In this document: in pieces, positions 1 through 9,401 of the stretch
Position numbering within the stretch: the stretch's first letter is position 1
How the letters are laid out: the number at the start of each line of letters is the position of its first letter
Assembly: GCF_014203645.1 (NCBI RefSeq)
Contig: NZ_JACHJL010000014.1
Coordinates: 179,452-243,451, forward strand
Source: Streptomyces zagrosensis
GTDB taxonomy: Bacteria > Actinomycetota > Actinomycetes > Streptomycetales > Streptomycetaceae
DNA length: 64,000 nucleotides
Direction: 5' to 3'
Made by a program: the position numbers and the translations under genes
Notes under the pieces: generated by a model
Told to the model about the DNA's origin: nothing
Seen by the model: only the letters and a program-made list of their open reading frames with translations
Databases searched by the model: none

Positions 1-1514
1 AGTTGGGCGACGTACCGTTTTTGATCGGTATCTTCGCGCTTGCGGCCGATGCTGGAACGTTTCGGATCAGCGAGATTTACACCGGCCTGACCGCCAGTGG
101 CTCCGGGCACCCCGGAAGCGGCTTCGAGCTCGACCATCCGACCGCCATCGCCCTACTGCTGCTCGCCGGAGTGGCGGGCAAGTCGGCACAGTTCCCGCTG
201 CATACCTGGTTGCCGGACGCGATGGCCGGCCCGACCCCGGTCTCCGCGCTGATCCACGCCGCGACGATGGTTGCGGCCGGTGTCTACTTCATCGCCCGAC
301 TGCTGCCCGTCTTCGCCGCCTCAGCCGTCGCGCTGGCGACGCTCGCCGTCATGGCCGCCATCACCATGGTGGGCTCCGCGCTCGCCGCGCTCGCGCAGGA
401 CGACATCAAACGTGTCCTGGCCTACTCGACCATCGGGCAACTCGGCTACATGACCGGCGCGCTGGCCGTTGGCGATCGAGGCGCGGCCGTCTTCCACCTG
501 ATGGCACATGGCGCGTTCAAGGCCCTCCTCTTCCTCGGCGCGGGCGTCATCATCCACGCAGCCGGCACCAATTCACTCGCCGCCATGTCCCGGATGAGCG
601 GCCTAGCGCGACGTATCCCCGACGCGTACTGGACGATGAGCGTGGCGCTGCTAGCCCTCGCCGCGATCCCGCCGTTCGCCGGCTTCTTCTCCAAGGAGGC
701 CGTGCTCGGCGCGGCCGAATCCGTCGCCACCGGGCACGGCGCCACCGAGCACGCCTACGACGTCCCCGGCGCGGTCGGCTGGATCGTGCTGATCGCCGGT
801 CTGATCACCGCCCTCCTCACCGCGGGCTACGCCACCCGGCTGTGGCTCCTCGCCTTCCGCGGCAGCGGCACCGAGGCACCCGACCACGGTCAGCAGCCGC
901 TCGTCATGAACGCCGTGTTGTGGGTCCTGTTCATTCCGGCAGCCGGGCTCGGGGTGACCGTGGGCCACCTCCCCGGCTGGTTCGACGATCACTCGCTCGA
1001 TCCCACCCTCGCCACTTCCATCCTCGGTACGGGCTTCGCCCTGGTCGGCGGGTTGATGACGTACGCAACATGGCGGCACACCACCGCACTCGCCGGCCGG
1101 CCACCGCTCGGCGCCGTCGCGGCCCACCCGCAAGCCGAACCTGCCGTCTCCGAGGCCGAGGCCATCGCCAGCCACGAGCCCGCCTACGGCAGCATCGCCT
1201 CCGCGCCCGACCCGGCCGACCCAGGCCGACTGCTGCTCGGCCCGCTGCACCGACACGCGGCAGTCGGCTTCCACTTGGACGCCGTCTACGCGACCCTGTT
1301 CGTCCGCCCGGTACAAGCCGCCGCCCGACTCGTACGCTTCCTGGACCGCGAGGTCATCGACGCGTACGTCAAGGGCGCCGGCGCCGCACCTCGCCTCCTT
1401 GGCACGGTCGTACGCAAGACGCAGACCGGCAACGTCCAGACGTACCTGAGCGCGCTGCTGGCCGGTTCGCTGGTCCTCGCCGTCGCCGTTGTCCTCACCG
1501 CGACGGGAGGCTGA
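1..1514 (+). CDS. nuoL: NADH-quinone oxidoreductase subunit L, 5'-truncated by window edge
   Basis: This is the C-terminal 503 residues of NuoL; the 5' end lies before base 1 and the frame enters at base 3. NuoL is an antiporter-like proton-pumping subunit of the complex I membrane arm. The signature GKSAQFPLHTWLPDAM (about bases 175-225), carrying a channel lysine, is followed by HAATMVAAGVY, and the protein is a chain of hydrophobic segments throughout. A second conserved lysine block appears as DIKRVLAYSTIGQLGYM near bases 400-450. It heads a nuoL-M-N series. S. coelicolor has a second, partial nuo cluster ending in nuoL2M2N2 followed by an htpX-like gene, and the order here matches, so this is likely that second copy (inference). 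Family assignment is secure. Confidence 0.95.
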   Translation, partial: LGDVPFLIGIFALAADAGTFRISEIYTGLTASGSGHPGSGFELDHPTAIALLLLAGVAGKSAQFPLHTWLPDAMAGPTPVSALIHAATMVAAGVYFIARLLPVFAASAVALATLAVMAAITMVGSALAALAQDDIKRVLAYSTIGQLGYMTGALAVGDRGAAVFHLMAHGAFKALLFLGAGVIIHAAGTNSLAAMSRMSGLARRIPDAYWTMSVALLALAAIPPFAGFFSKEAVLGAAESVATGHGATEHAYDVPGAVGWIVLIAGLITALLTAGYATRLWLLAFRGSGTEAPDHGQQPLVMNAVLWVLFIPAAGLGVTVGHLPGWFDDHSLDPTLATSILGTGFALVGGLMTYATWRHTTALAGRPPLGAVAAHPQAEPAVSEAEAIASHEPAYGSIASAPDPADPGRLLLGPLHRHAAVGFHLDAVYATLFVRPVQAAARLVRFLDREVIDAYVKGAGAAPRLLGTVVRKTQTGNVQTYLSALLAGSLVLAVAVVLTATGG

Positions 1515-1740
1515 ACCGTGCTTCCACCGCTGCCCGTACAGCGCACTGAGCTGTCGTCTTCCGCGCCCGCTGACCGACCCCCCGACGCCCGCCCCGGCAT
1601 GGCCCACCCCAGCCCACGCCGAGGCACGGCAGGACGACGTTCGGGCCCTGATGCGGCCGGGCACACAGCAACACCGGGCCGCCCATCCACCATGACCTGG
1701 CCCGTCCATCACGTGGCCGACAACCCGAGGAGCCCTTGAG

Positions 1741-3732
1741 GTGAGTCAGAACGTGATGCAACTCCTCCTCGCGGCCATCGTCGTCCTCCCCCTGATCGGC
1801 GCCGTCGCCGCGCTGCTGCCCGCCCCGCCCGGGCTGCGTGGCCGCGACCCCGAGCAGGCGGTGCTGCGGCATGGCGTCACCGTCACCGGGCTGGTACTCG
1901 CGCTGGCGATCGCCCTCGCGGCTGGCTTCGACCACGACAGCCCCGAATCGATGCAGGCGACCACCGACATCAGATGGATTCCAGCGCTGGATATTCGTAT
2001 CCATCTGGGCATCGACGGCATCTCGCTCCCGCTGCTCGTCATGACCGCGCTCCTCACCTTCCTCTGCGCGCTCTACAGCTACTTCAAGATGCCCGCGGGC
2101 CCCTCTCCGATGGCATTCGTCGCGCTGCTGCTCGTCCTGGAAGCCGGCACCCTCGCCACCTTCGCCGTCCTCGACCTGATCTTGTTCTTCCTGGCGTTCG
2201 AGATGGTGCTCATCCCGATGTACTTCCTGATCGCCCGCTGGGGCGGCCAGGAAGGCCCTGCACGGGCCGGCGACTTCGCCCGCACGGCGCCAGCCACCGC
2301 CACCGCTGCCACAAACACCCCCGCTACCGAGATCGACGCCGCTAGCACCGCCGCCCAATCCGTCGCTCACTCTGACGCCAGCGCCGGCGACCAGTCCGGC
2401 AGCGGGCGCGAGCGCGCCGCCTGGCAGTTCATCCTTTACACGCTGCTCGGCTCCGTCGTCATGCTGCTCGGCCTCCTCCTCATCGGGCTCAAGGGCGGCA
2501 CCTTCGACATGGTGGCACTCGCCTCTGACAATGGCGCCGGGCTCAGCCACACCACGCAGCTCATCGCCGTCCTCGCGATCGGCATCGGCCTCGCCGTCAA
2601 GGCCCCGATGTGGCCGCTCCACAGCTGGCTCCCGGACGCGCACACCGCCGCGCCGACCGTAGGTTCCGTGCTCCTTGCGGGCGTACTGCTGAAGATGGGC
2701 ACGTACGGCTTCGTCCGTATCGTGCTGCCGATCGCCCCAGACGGCGCCCACACCTTCGCCCCGTACCTCGCGGCGTTCGCGGTTGTGGGGATCATCTACG
2801 GTTCGCTGGCCTGCCTGGCGCTGGCCCTCCCCTCATCCGATCAGCGCGCCGAGGTCGGACCCGGCGCGACGCTGGCTCCCACGGGCAGGAAGGCCGACCT
2901 CAAGCGGCTCATCGCGTACTCGTCGGTCGGTCACATGGGCTTCGTCCTGCTGGGCATCTCCACCCTCACGCCCACCGGCATCAACGGCGCACTCTTCGCC
3001 AACATCGCCCACGGCCTCATCACCGGCCTGCTGTTCTTCCTGGTCGGAGCCCTCAAGGAGCGCTTCGGCAGCACGGATCTCAACTACCTGGCCGGCGGCG
3101 CGCGAGCGTCCGGCGCCGCGCTGTACGGCAGGGCCCCGCGGCTGGGCGGCCTGGTGGTCTTCGCCGCCGTCGCCTCGCTCGGCCTGCCGGGCCTCGCCGG
3201 ATTTTGGGGCGAGATGCTGGCCATGTTCGGCGCGTACGAACCCGCAGCCGGGCTCAGCCGCCCCGCCTACCTCACCTTCCTCGCACTCGCCGGCGTCGGC
3301 ACCCTGCTGACGGCCGCGTACATGCTGGTGGTGGTGCGGCGCGTGTGCATGGGCGAGCCCGACGCGGGCGGTTACGGCGCGGCGCGTACCGCGGGCGCGG
3401 CCGTTCCGGTGGCGGTCGGAGCGGCGGCCGGAGCCACCGGTGCCACGGCCGCGGGCGACCTGGCCGGCACGGAACAGACGAGCAGCGCGGACAGCCGGCG
3501 CAGTAACGGCAGCGCAGGCAGTGACAGCAGTGACAGCACTGACGGCAGTGACAGCGGTGCAGGCAGTGGGGGCGGTGCAGGCAGTGACGGCGCGATTGCG
3601 GACGTACGGGGGTACGAACTGGCCGCGTGGGCGCCGCTCGTCGCCCTCACGGTCATCGCCGGGCTGTGGCCCGCGGTTCTACTGGGGCTGACCGACCCGG
3701 CCGTGCAGCACCTTCTCGGAGGCGGGAGCTGA
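1741..3732 (+). CDS. nuoM: NADH-quinone oxidoreductase subunit M with low-complexity insertions
   Basis: NuoM is an antiporter-like proton-translocating membrane subunit of complex I. The GTG start at 1741 is preceded by GAGGAG at about 1727. The family core is intact: FFLAFEMVLIPMYFL with the membrane glutamate near residue 155, AVKAPMWPLHSWLPDAH near residue 285 with the channel lysine, and LIAYSSVGHMGFVLLG further on. At 663 residues it is well above the usual length of about 500-530. The excess is two hydrophilic Ala/Thr/Ser/Gly-rich stretches at about residues 172-226 and 540-625, the second encoded by imperfect Ser-Asp/Gly repeats. The gene overlaps nuoN by one base (TGATG). The 226 bp between nuoL and nuoM carry no recognisable gene. 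Confidence 0.95.
   Translation: MSQNVMQLLLAAIVVLPLIGAVAALLPAPPGLRGRDPEQAVLRHGVTVTGLVLALAIALAAGFDHDSPESMQATTDIRWIPALDIRIHLGIDGISLPLLVMTALLTFLCALYSYFKMPAGPSPMAFVALLLVLEAGTLATFAVLDLILFFLAFEMVLIPMYFLIARWGGQEGPARAGDFARTAPATATAATNTPATEIDAASTAAQSVAHSDASAGDQSGSGRERAAWQFILYTLLGSVVMLLGLLLIGLKGGTFDMVALASDNGAGLSHTTQLIAVLAIGIGLAVKAPMWPLHSWLPDAHTAAPTVGSVLLAGVLLKMGTYGFVRIVLPIAPDGAHTFAPYLAAFAVVGIIYGSLACLALALPSSDQRAEVGPGATLAPTGRKADLKRLIAYSSVGHMGFVLLGISTLTPTGINGALFANIAHGLITGLLFFLVGALKERFGSTDLNYLAGGARASGAALYGRAPRLGGLVVFAAVASLGLPGLAGFWGEMLAMFGAYEPAAGLSRPAYLTFLALAGVGTLLTAAYMLVVVRRVCMGEPDAGGYGAARTAGAAVPVAVGAAAGATGATAAGDLAGTEQTSSADSRRSNGSAGSDSSDSTDGSDSGAGSGGGAGSDGAIADVRGYELAAWAPLVALTVIAGLWPAVLLGLTDPAVQHLLGGGS
3481..3590 (+). 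repeat. Imperfect trinucleotide-multiple repeat inside nuoM
   Basis: The stretch repeats variants of GGCAGTGACAGC and GGCAGTGGGGGC, encoding runs of Gly-Ser-Asp. It stays in frame, so it lengthens a loop of NuoM near its C-terminus without breaking the protein. The repetitive character suggests slippage-driven length variation between strains. Confidence 0.75.
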
Positions 3733-5609
3733 TGAACACCATCGCCGCGAGCGCCGTCCAGTCCATCGACTGGCTGGCCATTGCCCCGCCGACCATCACC
3801 GCCGTCCTCGGGCTCGTCGTCCTGGTCGCCGACCTGTTTTTGGCCGAACGGCACAAGCCGCTGCTCGGCTGGGTCTCGGTGGCCGGACTCGCCATCGCCG
3901 GGCTGTCTCTGCTGCCTCTACGCGACGGCGATCGGACGACGTTTTGCCTAGTCTCAGACGGAAATGTGTGCAGCTACGTCGCCGACGACTTCACCATCGT
4001 CATTCAGCTCCTCGTGCTCGGTGGCGCGCTGCTGACGGCCTTGCTGTCCGTGCACGCCGTCGCGGAACTGAAGCTTCCGGCGGGGGAGTATTGGTTCCTG
4101 CTGCTGTCATCCGCCGCGGGCGCCGCGCTTTTGCCCGCCTCCCGTGACCTGGCGACGCTGGTCATCGCCCTTGAGGTTGCCTCGCTGCCGGCCTTCGCGC
4201 TCGTCGGCCTGCGCCGCGGCGACCGGCTTGCCGCCGAGGCGGCGCTGAAGTTCTTCCTGTCATCGGTCGCCGCGACCGCCGTCACGCTGCTGGGCGTGAG
4301 CTTCGTGTACGCCACCACCGGCAGCATGCACGTCGCCGAGATCGCCGATGGCCTGACACACGTCGATTCCCGCCTGGAGACCCTCGCACAGGCAGGCGTC
4401 GCACTCACCTTGATCGGCTTCGCCTTCAAGACGGCGGCGGTGCCGTTCCACTTCTGGGTACCGGACACGTATGTCGGCGCGCCGCTGCCGGTCGCCGCGT
4501 ACCTCTCCGTGATCGGCAAGGCGGTTGGCTTCACCGGTCTGATCGTGGTGACCGTACGTGCCTTCCCGTCGTACGCGGACGTCTGGGGCCCCGCTATGGC
4601 GGCGCTCGCCGCACTCACCATGACCGTGGGCAATGTGGCAGCACTGCGCCAGCGCCCCGACCGCGCACACAGCGCCGTACGCCTCCTGGCCTGGTCCTCA
4701 GTTGGTCAAGCGGGCTATCTACTGGTCCCCATCGCGGCGGCGGGGTACGCCGATTCCACCGCCGAAGCGGAGCACGCAATCGGCGCGACGGTCGCCTATG
4801 CGCTGATGTACGCGGCGGTAAACCTCGGGGCGTTCGCCGTAGTAGCGCTCGTGGCCCAGACGACACAGACGGCCCAGCCGGTTCAGTCAGCACAAGCGAC
4901 ACACACGACACACACAGCGCAGGCAGCACAAACGGGCCAAACGGCTCAGCCGGCACACGCAACGGAGACGGCCGAGCCGGCCCAGCGGTCGAACGACGGT
5001 GCCGGTCACCGCCTCACCGACCACCGCGCCCTGTACGCCACCCACCCGCTCGCCGCCCTCTCGCTCGGCTTCTTCCTGCTCTGCCTGGCCGGGCTGCCGC
5101 CGGGTGTGATCGGCTTGTTCGCCAAGGTCACCGTCTTCTCCGCGGTGGTGGACGCGGGCCTCGGCTGGCTCGCGGTCGTCATGGCGGTCAATGTCGTGAT
5201 CGCGCTCTACTACTACCTCCAGTGGACGGCAGCCCTCTTCCGCGCGCCGACCGCTGTTCCAGCCACTGTCCCAACCGCCGCTTCGGCCGCTCCCTCGTCC
5301 GCTGGCGAGGCGTCGGCCGCGGGCGAACCCGTACCGGTATCGGCGGCGGTCCCGGAGGCCCAGGTGGTCTCTGGCACCGCGCCGGGGCCCCGAGTGGACG
5401 TCGGCACATTGGCGTCAGGGACGCCCGGCACGGCAGCACATCAGGCCGCGCACCGGGGCGCGCGCACCGGCGAAAGCGCGACGGATGCCGTACGCCCCCG
5501 AGTCCCGGCCCCACTGGCCGCAACGGTCGCCCTGACAGCCGCCATCGCGGTCGCCCTGTCCGGAGCCCCACAACTCGTCCTACGTTTCGCGTCCGGCACG
5601 CTGTTCTAG
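3732..5609 (+). CDS. nuoN: NADH-quinone oxidoreductase subunit N with low-complexity insertions
   Basis: NuoN is the third antiporter-like subunit of the complex I membrane arm. The ATG at 3732 overlaps the nuoM stop, indicating translational coupling. Typical features include VPFHFWVPDTYVGAP near residue 237 and a following conserved lysine (SVIGKAVGF). The protein is 625 residues, longer than most NuoN proteins (about 480-550). One insertion (about residues 375-420) is a Thr/Gln/Ala-rich repeat with the recurring theme TAQ/AQA, placed between membrane segments. A second Ala/Pro-rich linker (about 500-590) precedes the last hydrophobic segment. Together with NuoM this shows loop expansion specific to this lineage. 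The function as a proton channel subunit is inferred from family membership. Confidence 0.95.
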   Translation: MNTIAASAVQSIDWLAIAPPTITAVLGLVVLVADLFLAERHKPLLGWVSVAGLAIAGLSLLPLRDGDRTTFCLVSDGNVCSYVADDFTIVIQLLVLGGALLTALLSVHAVAELKLPAGEYWFLLLSSAAGAALLPASRDLATLVIALEVASLPAFALVGLRRGDRLAAEAALKFFLSSVAATAVTLLGVSFVYATTGSMHVAEIADGLTHVDSRLETLAQAGVALTLIGFAFKTAAVPFHFWVPDTYVGAPLPVAAYLSVIGKAVGFTGLIVVTVRAFPSYADVWGPAMAALAALTMTVGNVAALRQRPDRAHSAVRLLAWSSVGQAGYLLVPIAAAGYADSTAEAEHAIGATVAYALMYAAVNLGAFAVVALVAQTTQTAQPVQSAQATHTTHTAQAAQTGQTAQPAHATETAEPAQRSNDGAGHRLTDHRALYATHPLAALSLGFFLLCLAGLPPGVIGLFAKVTVFSAVVDAGLGWLAVVMAVNVVIALYYYLQWTAALFRAPTAVPATVPTAASAAPSSAGEASAAGEPVPVSAAVPEAQVVSGTAPGPRVDVGTLASGTPGTAAHQAAHRGARTGESATDAVRPRVPAPLAATVALTAAIAVALSGAPQLVLRFASGTLF

Positions 5610-5903
5610 AAGTTCCAGGGGTTCTAAGCGAGCCGCTCCGGGGCCGGTGCGCGGGTCGGTGGCGGGCTTGTCGCCGACCCGCAGCGGGGCTCATCGCTGC
5701 CGTACGAGGGCGCGCCAGCGCGCCGGACCGTACGCCCATGCCGTACGCCTCGCCCTCGGTTCTCCTCGAACGGGCCAGCGCCCGCCGGCCGGGCACAAGG
5801 GAACTAGGACCCCTCATCTGGCGTTGACCAGTGATGGAGGGTCCACTGGAAGCTGGAGAAACCACGAAAGGGTTCCCCTGCCGTACTGCTTGGAGGGCGT
5901 ACC

Positions 5904-6761
5904 GTGCACCGCCGGCACAATGGGCTCAAGACCGCCGTACTCCTCGGAGGGCTGTCCGCACTCATCATCGCCATCGGTGGGATGTTCGGCAGTACGGGAC
6001 TGATCATCGCCGTGGTCGTCGCCCTGGGCACCAACGCGTACGCCTACTGGAACAGCGACAAGCTGGCGCTCCGCGCGATGCGAGCCCGCCCGGTCAGCGA
6101 GTTCGAGGCGCCACAGCTCTACCGCATGGTCCGCGAGCTCTCCACGGCCGCGCGCCAGCCGATGCCCCGGCTGTACCTTTCGCCGACCGATGCCCCGAAC
6201 GCCTTCGCCACCGGGCGCAACCCGCGCAACGCGGCCGTGTGCTGCACCGACGGCATCCTCCGGCTGCTGAACGAACGCGAACTGCGCGGTGTCATCGGCC
6301 ATGAACTGAGTCACGTCTACAACCGCGACATCCTCATCTCGTCCGTCGCGGGCGCGCTGGCGAGCGTGGTGATGTTCTTGGTCAACTTCGCCTGGCTGAT
6401 CCCCATAGGCCGGTCAGATGACGACGACGGCCCCGGCTTCCTCGGCATGCTGCTGATCATGCTCTTGGGCCCGCTGGCCGCATCCGTCATCCAACTCGCC
6501 GTGAGCCGGTCCCGTGAGTACGAGGCGGACGCGTCGGGCGCACAACTCACCGGCGACCCGCTGGCCCTCGCCAGCGCCCTGCGAAAGCTCGAAGCCGGCA
6601 CGAAGGCGTTGCCGCTGCCGCCGGAGCCACGGCTGGAGACGGCGAGCCACATGATGATCGCCAACCCCTTCCGCCCGGGCGTGGGCATGGCGAAACTGTT
6701 CTCGACACACCCACCCATGGCGGAGCGCATCAGCCGCCTCGAAAAGATGGCGGGACACTGA
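5904..6761 (+). CDS. htpX: HtpX-family M48 zinc metalloprotease, membrane bound
   Basis: This 285-residue protein is an integral membrane metalloprotease of the M48B family, thought to degrade misfolded membrane proteins. The zinc motif HELSH is at residues 133-137 and the third ligand glutamate lies in SRSREYEAD near residue 205. Two hydrophobic segments occur in the first 45 residues and two more between about 143-167 and 180-200. The GTG start at 5904 has GGAGG seven bases upstream. The 294 bp between nuoN and this gene contain no convincing coding region; a TTGACC hexamer near 5826 could be a -35 element. The gene is followed five bases downstream by yccF. S. coelicolor has the same arrangement, as I recall. 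Confidence 0.95.
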   Translation: MHRRHNGLKTAVLLGGLSALIIAIGGMFGSTGLIIAVVVALGTNAYAYWNSDKLALRAMRARPVSEFEAPQLYRMVRELSTAARQPMPRLYLSPTDAPNAFATGRNPRNAAVCCTDGILRLLNERELRGVIGHELSHVYNRDILISSVAGALASVVMFLVNFAWLIPIGRSDDDDGPGFLGMLLIMLLGPLAASVIQLAVSRSREYEADASGAQLTGDPLALASALRKLEAGTKALPLPPEPRLETASHMMIANPFRPGVGMAKLFSTHPPMAERISRLEKMAGH

Positions 6762-6765
6762 CCTG

Positions 6766-7158
6766 ATGAAGACGATTTTGAACATCATCTGGCTGTTCCT
6801 GTCCGGCTTCTGGCTGGCCTGCGCTTATGTACTGGCCGGCCTCGTTCTCTGCATTACGATCATCGGCATCCCCTTCGGTATAGCGTCCTTCCGTATCGCC
6901 CGCTTTGCGCTGTGGCCGTTCGGCTACATGGCGGTCGAACGACGTGACGCGGGCGCCCCGTCCTGCATCGGCAATGTCCTGTGGCTCGTCCTAGCCGGCT
7001 GGTGGCTGGCGCTCGGCCATATCATCACCGGCCTGTTGCTCTGCATCACGATCATCGGCATCCCCCTCGGCATCGCCAACTTCAAGCTGATCCCGGTCTC
7101 GCTGATGCCACTGGGCCGCGAGATCGTCCCCACCAACCAGCCGTTCGCGACGCGCTAA
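6766..7158 (+). CDS. yccF: YccF family inner-membrane protein
   Basis: A 130-residue membrane protein made of two homologous halves. Each half has the motif LCITIIGIPxGIA (near residues 27-40 and 88-100), the hallmark of the YccF domain repeated twice. It is entirely hydrophobic with short basic turns. It starts five bases after htpX and is very likely co-transcribed with it. The biochemical function of YccF proteins is unknown; coupling with a membrane protease suggests a role in envelope quality control, which is inference only. Confidence 0.93.
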   Translation: MKTILNIIWLFLSGFWLACAYVLAGLVLCITIIGIPFGIASFRIARFALWPFGYMAVERRDAGAPSCIGNVLWLVLAGWWLALGHIITGLLLCITIIGIPLGIANFKLIPVSLMPLGREIVPTNQPFATR

Positions 7159-7193
7159 GCCACCCCCTACTGCGGCGCCCAACCCCTCAGGCG

Positions 7194-8459
7194 CTACGTA
7201 CTGAACTCCGGGCCTCGGGCGTGACACATGGCGTAGTGCAACCGCTCGGCGACCGAGAGCAGCTCCGCGCGGAACGTCTCTCGGGTGCGTCCTCGCGTTT
7301 TGACCGCATGGCAGTTGGGGCACAGAGCGATCATCTGCGAGGGATGGTCGCGTCCACCCAGGGCGAGCTCCTGTACGTGATCGACCTCAAGTATGGGGTC
7401 GCCATTGTCCGTTCGATCATCGGGTTGGCCGCAGCAACGCGGGTTCTCACAGCGGTCAGCGCTGCGTATCAGCACAGCCTCCCGAGCGGGGGCGGAGCGC
7501 AGCAACTCCTGGGTCTGCCGCGGCACCCGCCGGCCGTGTCGGGCCACTTCCCCACGTTCGACCGACCGGCACAACTGCTCGTACCGCGCCGCCGTCCGCA
7601 CGGCGTCGGCATACGCGGTCTCGGCGCCCTCCAAGGCGACCGGACCAGCCGAACTGGCGGGAACACCGCCTTCCTGCCCGAGGCCCACCTCAGACAGGAA
7701 GGCGAAAACGGCCGGTTGGTCCACACCGACGAAGTACCTCAGCAGCGTGCCAACGGAGCGGGCGCGATCGGGCGGGGAGTCGCGCATCGTCTCGTACACC
7801 GGTAGCGGCAGACCAGTACGCGGCTGCTGGGCGTCGAACCACCTGGCGAGGTCGCGATCACCGTCCGCGCTGGGCGCCGGGCCGCCGTGATCGCGCATTT
7901 CCCATAGGCCCGCGCGGTGGAGGGCGGCGGCGGGGTAGTCGGGGCGCGGTCGCTCTCCACGCGCCCCGTGCCGGGACAGCAGCTTTCCGACCTCGCGTTC
8001 GGTCGTGCTCCACGGGGTCAACCGTGCATCACCACGTCGGGCCCGCCCAATGGCCCAGAGCAGCAAGATCGGCTGGTGGAGCGCAGGGCCCTGCCGAGTC
8101 GCCCGCATCCTCAGATCGGCTATGGCTGCCTCGAACGCGGTGTACTCCGGGTGTCCAGCGCTTCCGTCACCTTCGGTGGCCTTCGCGTCGATCACGGTGA
8201 ACCCAAGTCGCCGCAGTAGTGCGACGACGGTGGCCACGCCACCGGAGAAATCCCGCGCAACCAGGGCCGACTGGCCCGGCAGGTACCCATGCGCCGCTCC
8301 GACGATCGCCTTGGAGTCGTAGAGCCTGCCTTGGTACGACAGCCGGAAACGGCGAGCCTCCCCGAAGCCCTGCGCCAACAAAAAGACGTCCCGGCCGAGC
8401 CGGTCGTACTCCTCGATGGCGCGGAGCACCTCCACGCGCGTGATCTCCCTCAAGGCCAT
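7194..8459 (-). CDS. ScoMcrA-like HNH nuclease with DNA sulfur-binding domain (type IV restriction)
   Basis: I read three domains. Residues 1-90 resemble the N-terminal head domain of ScoMcrA (pattern ITRxxVLxAIxEYDRLGRDxFL, then YDSKAIVGAAHG). Residues 110-190 and following contain HQPILLLWAIGRARRG, the signature of the sulfur-binding domain that recognises phosphorothioate DNA. The C-terminal 90 residues form an HNH nuclease (CENPRC, then LEVDHVQELALGG, then CPNCHAVKTRG) with zinc-binding cysteines. ScoMcrA also carries an SRA domain for methylated DNA; I see none here, so the architecture is closer to the SBD-HNH enzymes described from other Streptomyces. Likely role: cleaving incoming phosphorothioated DNA. 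The ATG at 8459 fits the head-domain start; an upstream in-frame start at 8489 is possible. It is convergent with yccF. No dnd modification genes are seen in the window. Confidence 0.85.
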   Translation of the reverse strand: MALREITRVEVLRAIEEYDRLGRDVFLLAQGFGEARRFRLSYQGRLYDSKAIVGAAHGYLPGQSALVARDFSGGVATVVALLRRLGFTVIDAKATEGDGSAGHPEYTAFEAAIADLRMRATRQGPALHQPILLLWAIGRARRGDARLTPWSTTEREVGKLLSRHGARGERPRPDYPAAALHRAGLWEMRDHGGPAPSADGDRDLARWFDAQQPRTGLPLPVYETMRDSPPDRARSVGTLLRYFVGVDQPAVFAFLSEVGLGQEGGVPASSAGPVALEGAETAYADAVRTAARYEQLCRSVERGEVARHGRRVPRQTQELLRSAPAREAVLIRSADRCENPRCCGQPDDRTDNGDPILEVDHVQELALGGRDHPSQMIALCPNCHAVKTRGRTRETFRAELLSVAERLHYAMCHARGPEFST

Positions 8460-8679
8460 GACACGTACGCTAAGCGATGGCACTGACAACGAGTTCGTCC
8501 CCGGTGCACGGCCCGAACCGTGGAGCGCGCGGCGCTAAGGTCTGGCCTACCCGGCCCGGAGGAGGGTCACGGCCCAGGTGTATCGCGCGAAGGTGCTTCC
8601 TTTGCCGCGAGGAGCCCCGCAGAAGGCCCGGGCACCGCACAGCCGGTGTGGCCGGCGGAAACCGCACCGCGCGACGGCG

Positions 8680-8718
8680 TTGGGCTGTCGCCGGCAGGCC
8701 CGGCAGGCGACAGCCCAA
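8680..8718 (-). terminator. Strong hairpin downstream of yajQ
   Basis: A perfect 13-bp inverted repeat (TTGGGCTGTCGCC with its complement) encloses a 13-nt loop and ends seven bases from the yajQ stop. There is no T-run, as is usual for Streptomyces terminators. It could terminate yajQ transcripts and insulate the divergent neighbourhood. Confidence 0.8.
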
Positions 8719-8724
8719 CGGTGG

Positions 8725-9213
8725 TTACCGGTAGTTCACGAACTGTAGAGCGAAGTCGAGATCCTTGCCCTTGAGTAGAGCCTGGACGGTCTGTAGGTCG
8801 TCGCGGCTCTTGGAGGAGACCCGCAGCTCATCGCCCTGGACCTGCGCCTTGACGCCCTTTGGGCCCTCATCGCGGACGATCTTGGCGACCTTCTTCGCGT
8901 TGTCCTGCGAGATCCCCTCCTCCAGCGAGGCGGTGATCTTGTACTCCTTGCCGGACGCCTGCGGCTCGCCAGCGTCCAGCGCCTTCAGCGAGATCCCACG
9001 CTTGACCAGCTTCGTCTCGAAGATGTCAAGGACAGCCTTTACCCGCTCCTCAGCGTTGGCGCGCATCTCGATCTTCTCACCCGACCAGGCGATCGAGGCG
9101 TCCACACCCTTGAAGTCATAGCGCTGTGAGATCTCCTTGGCAGCCTGATTGAGGGCGTTATCGACCTCCTGCCGCTCGACCTTCGAGACGATGTCGAAAC
9201 TGGAGTCGGCCAT
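8725..9213 (-). CDS. yajQ: YajQ family nucleotide-binding protein
   Basis: This is a 162-residue member of the YajQ family (UPF0234), cytosolic proteins with two ferredoxin-like halves; some bind cyclic di-GMP and act as transcriptional co-regulators. The start MADSSFDIVSKVERQEVDNA and the YDFKGVDASI segment are diagnostic, and the ending ALQFVNYR matches the family. The ATG at 9213 is preceded on the minus strand by CGAGGAGCC. It is transcribed away from tRNA-Tyr. Whether this homologue binds cyclic di-GMP cannot be seen from the sequence. Confidence 0.95.
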   Translation of the reverse strand: MADSSFDIVSKVERQEVDNALNQAAKEISQRYDFKGVDASIAWSGEKIEMRANAEERVKAVLDIFETKLVKRGISLKALDAGEPQASGKEYKITASLEEGISQDNAKKVAKIVRDEGPKGVKAQVQGDELRVSSKSRDDLQTVQALLKGKDLDFALQFVNYR

Positions 9214-9401
9214 ATTGAGTTGGCTCCTCGTACGTAGATCCGTCAGGGGGGCGGTCCAGTGGACCGTGCTGCCAGCCTAGCTACCCCGGCCGTACTCCCA
9301 CGGCGATCAACCCGGTGGCGAACCACCCCCTGACATCGGGTAGGGTTTACGTCGTTGCCAGGGAGCTCCAAACAGGGAGCGGATTTCCTGGTCACATCCC
9401 A

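Noticed and set aside
1518..1739. 73-codon frame between nuoL and nuoM
   Set aside because: It fits snugly before nuoM but has a Pro/Arg/Ala-rich composition, no good ribosome binding site and no recognisable family.
651..2751. Long minus-strand frames under nuoL and nuoM
   Set aside because: In high-GC DNA the antisense frames stay open because of third-position GC bias; the sense frames match complex I subunits.
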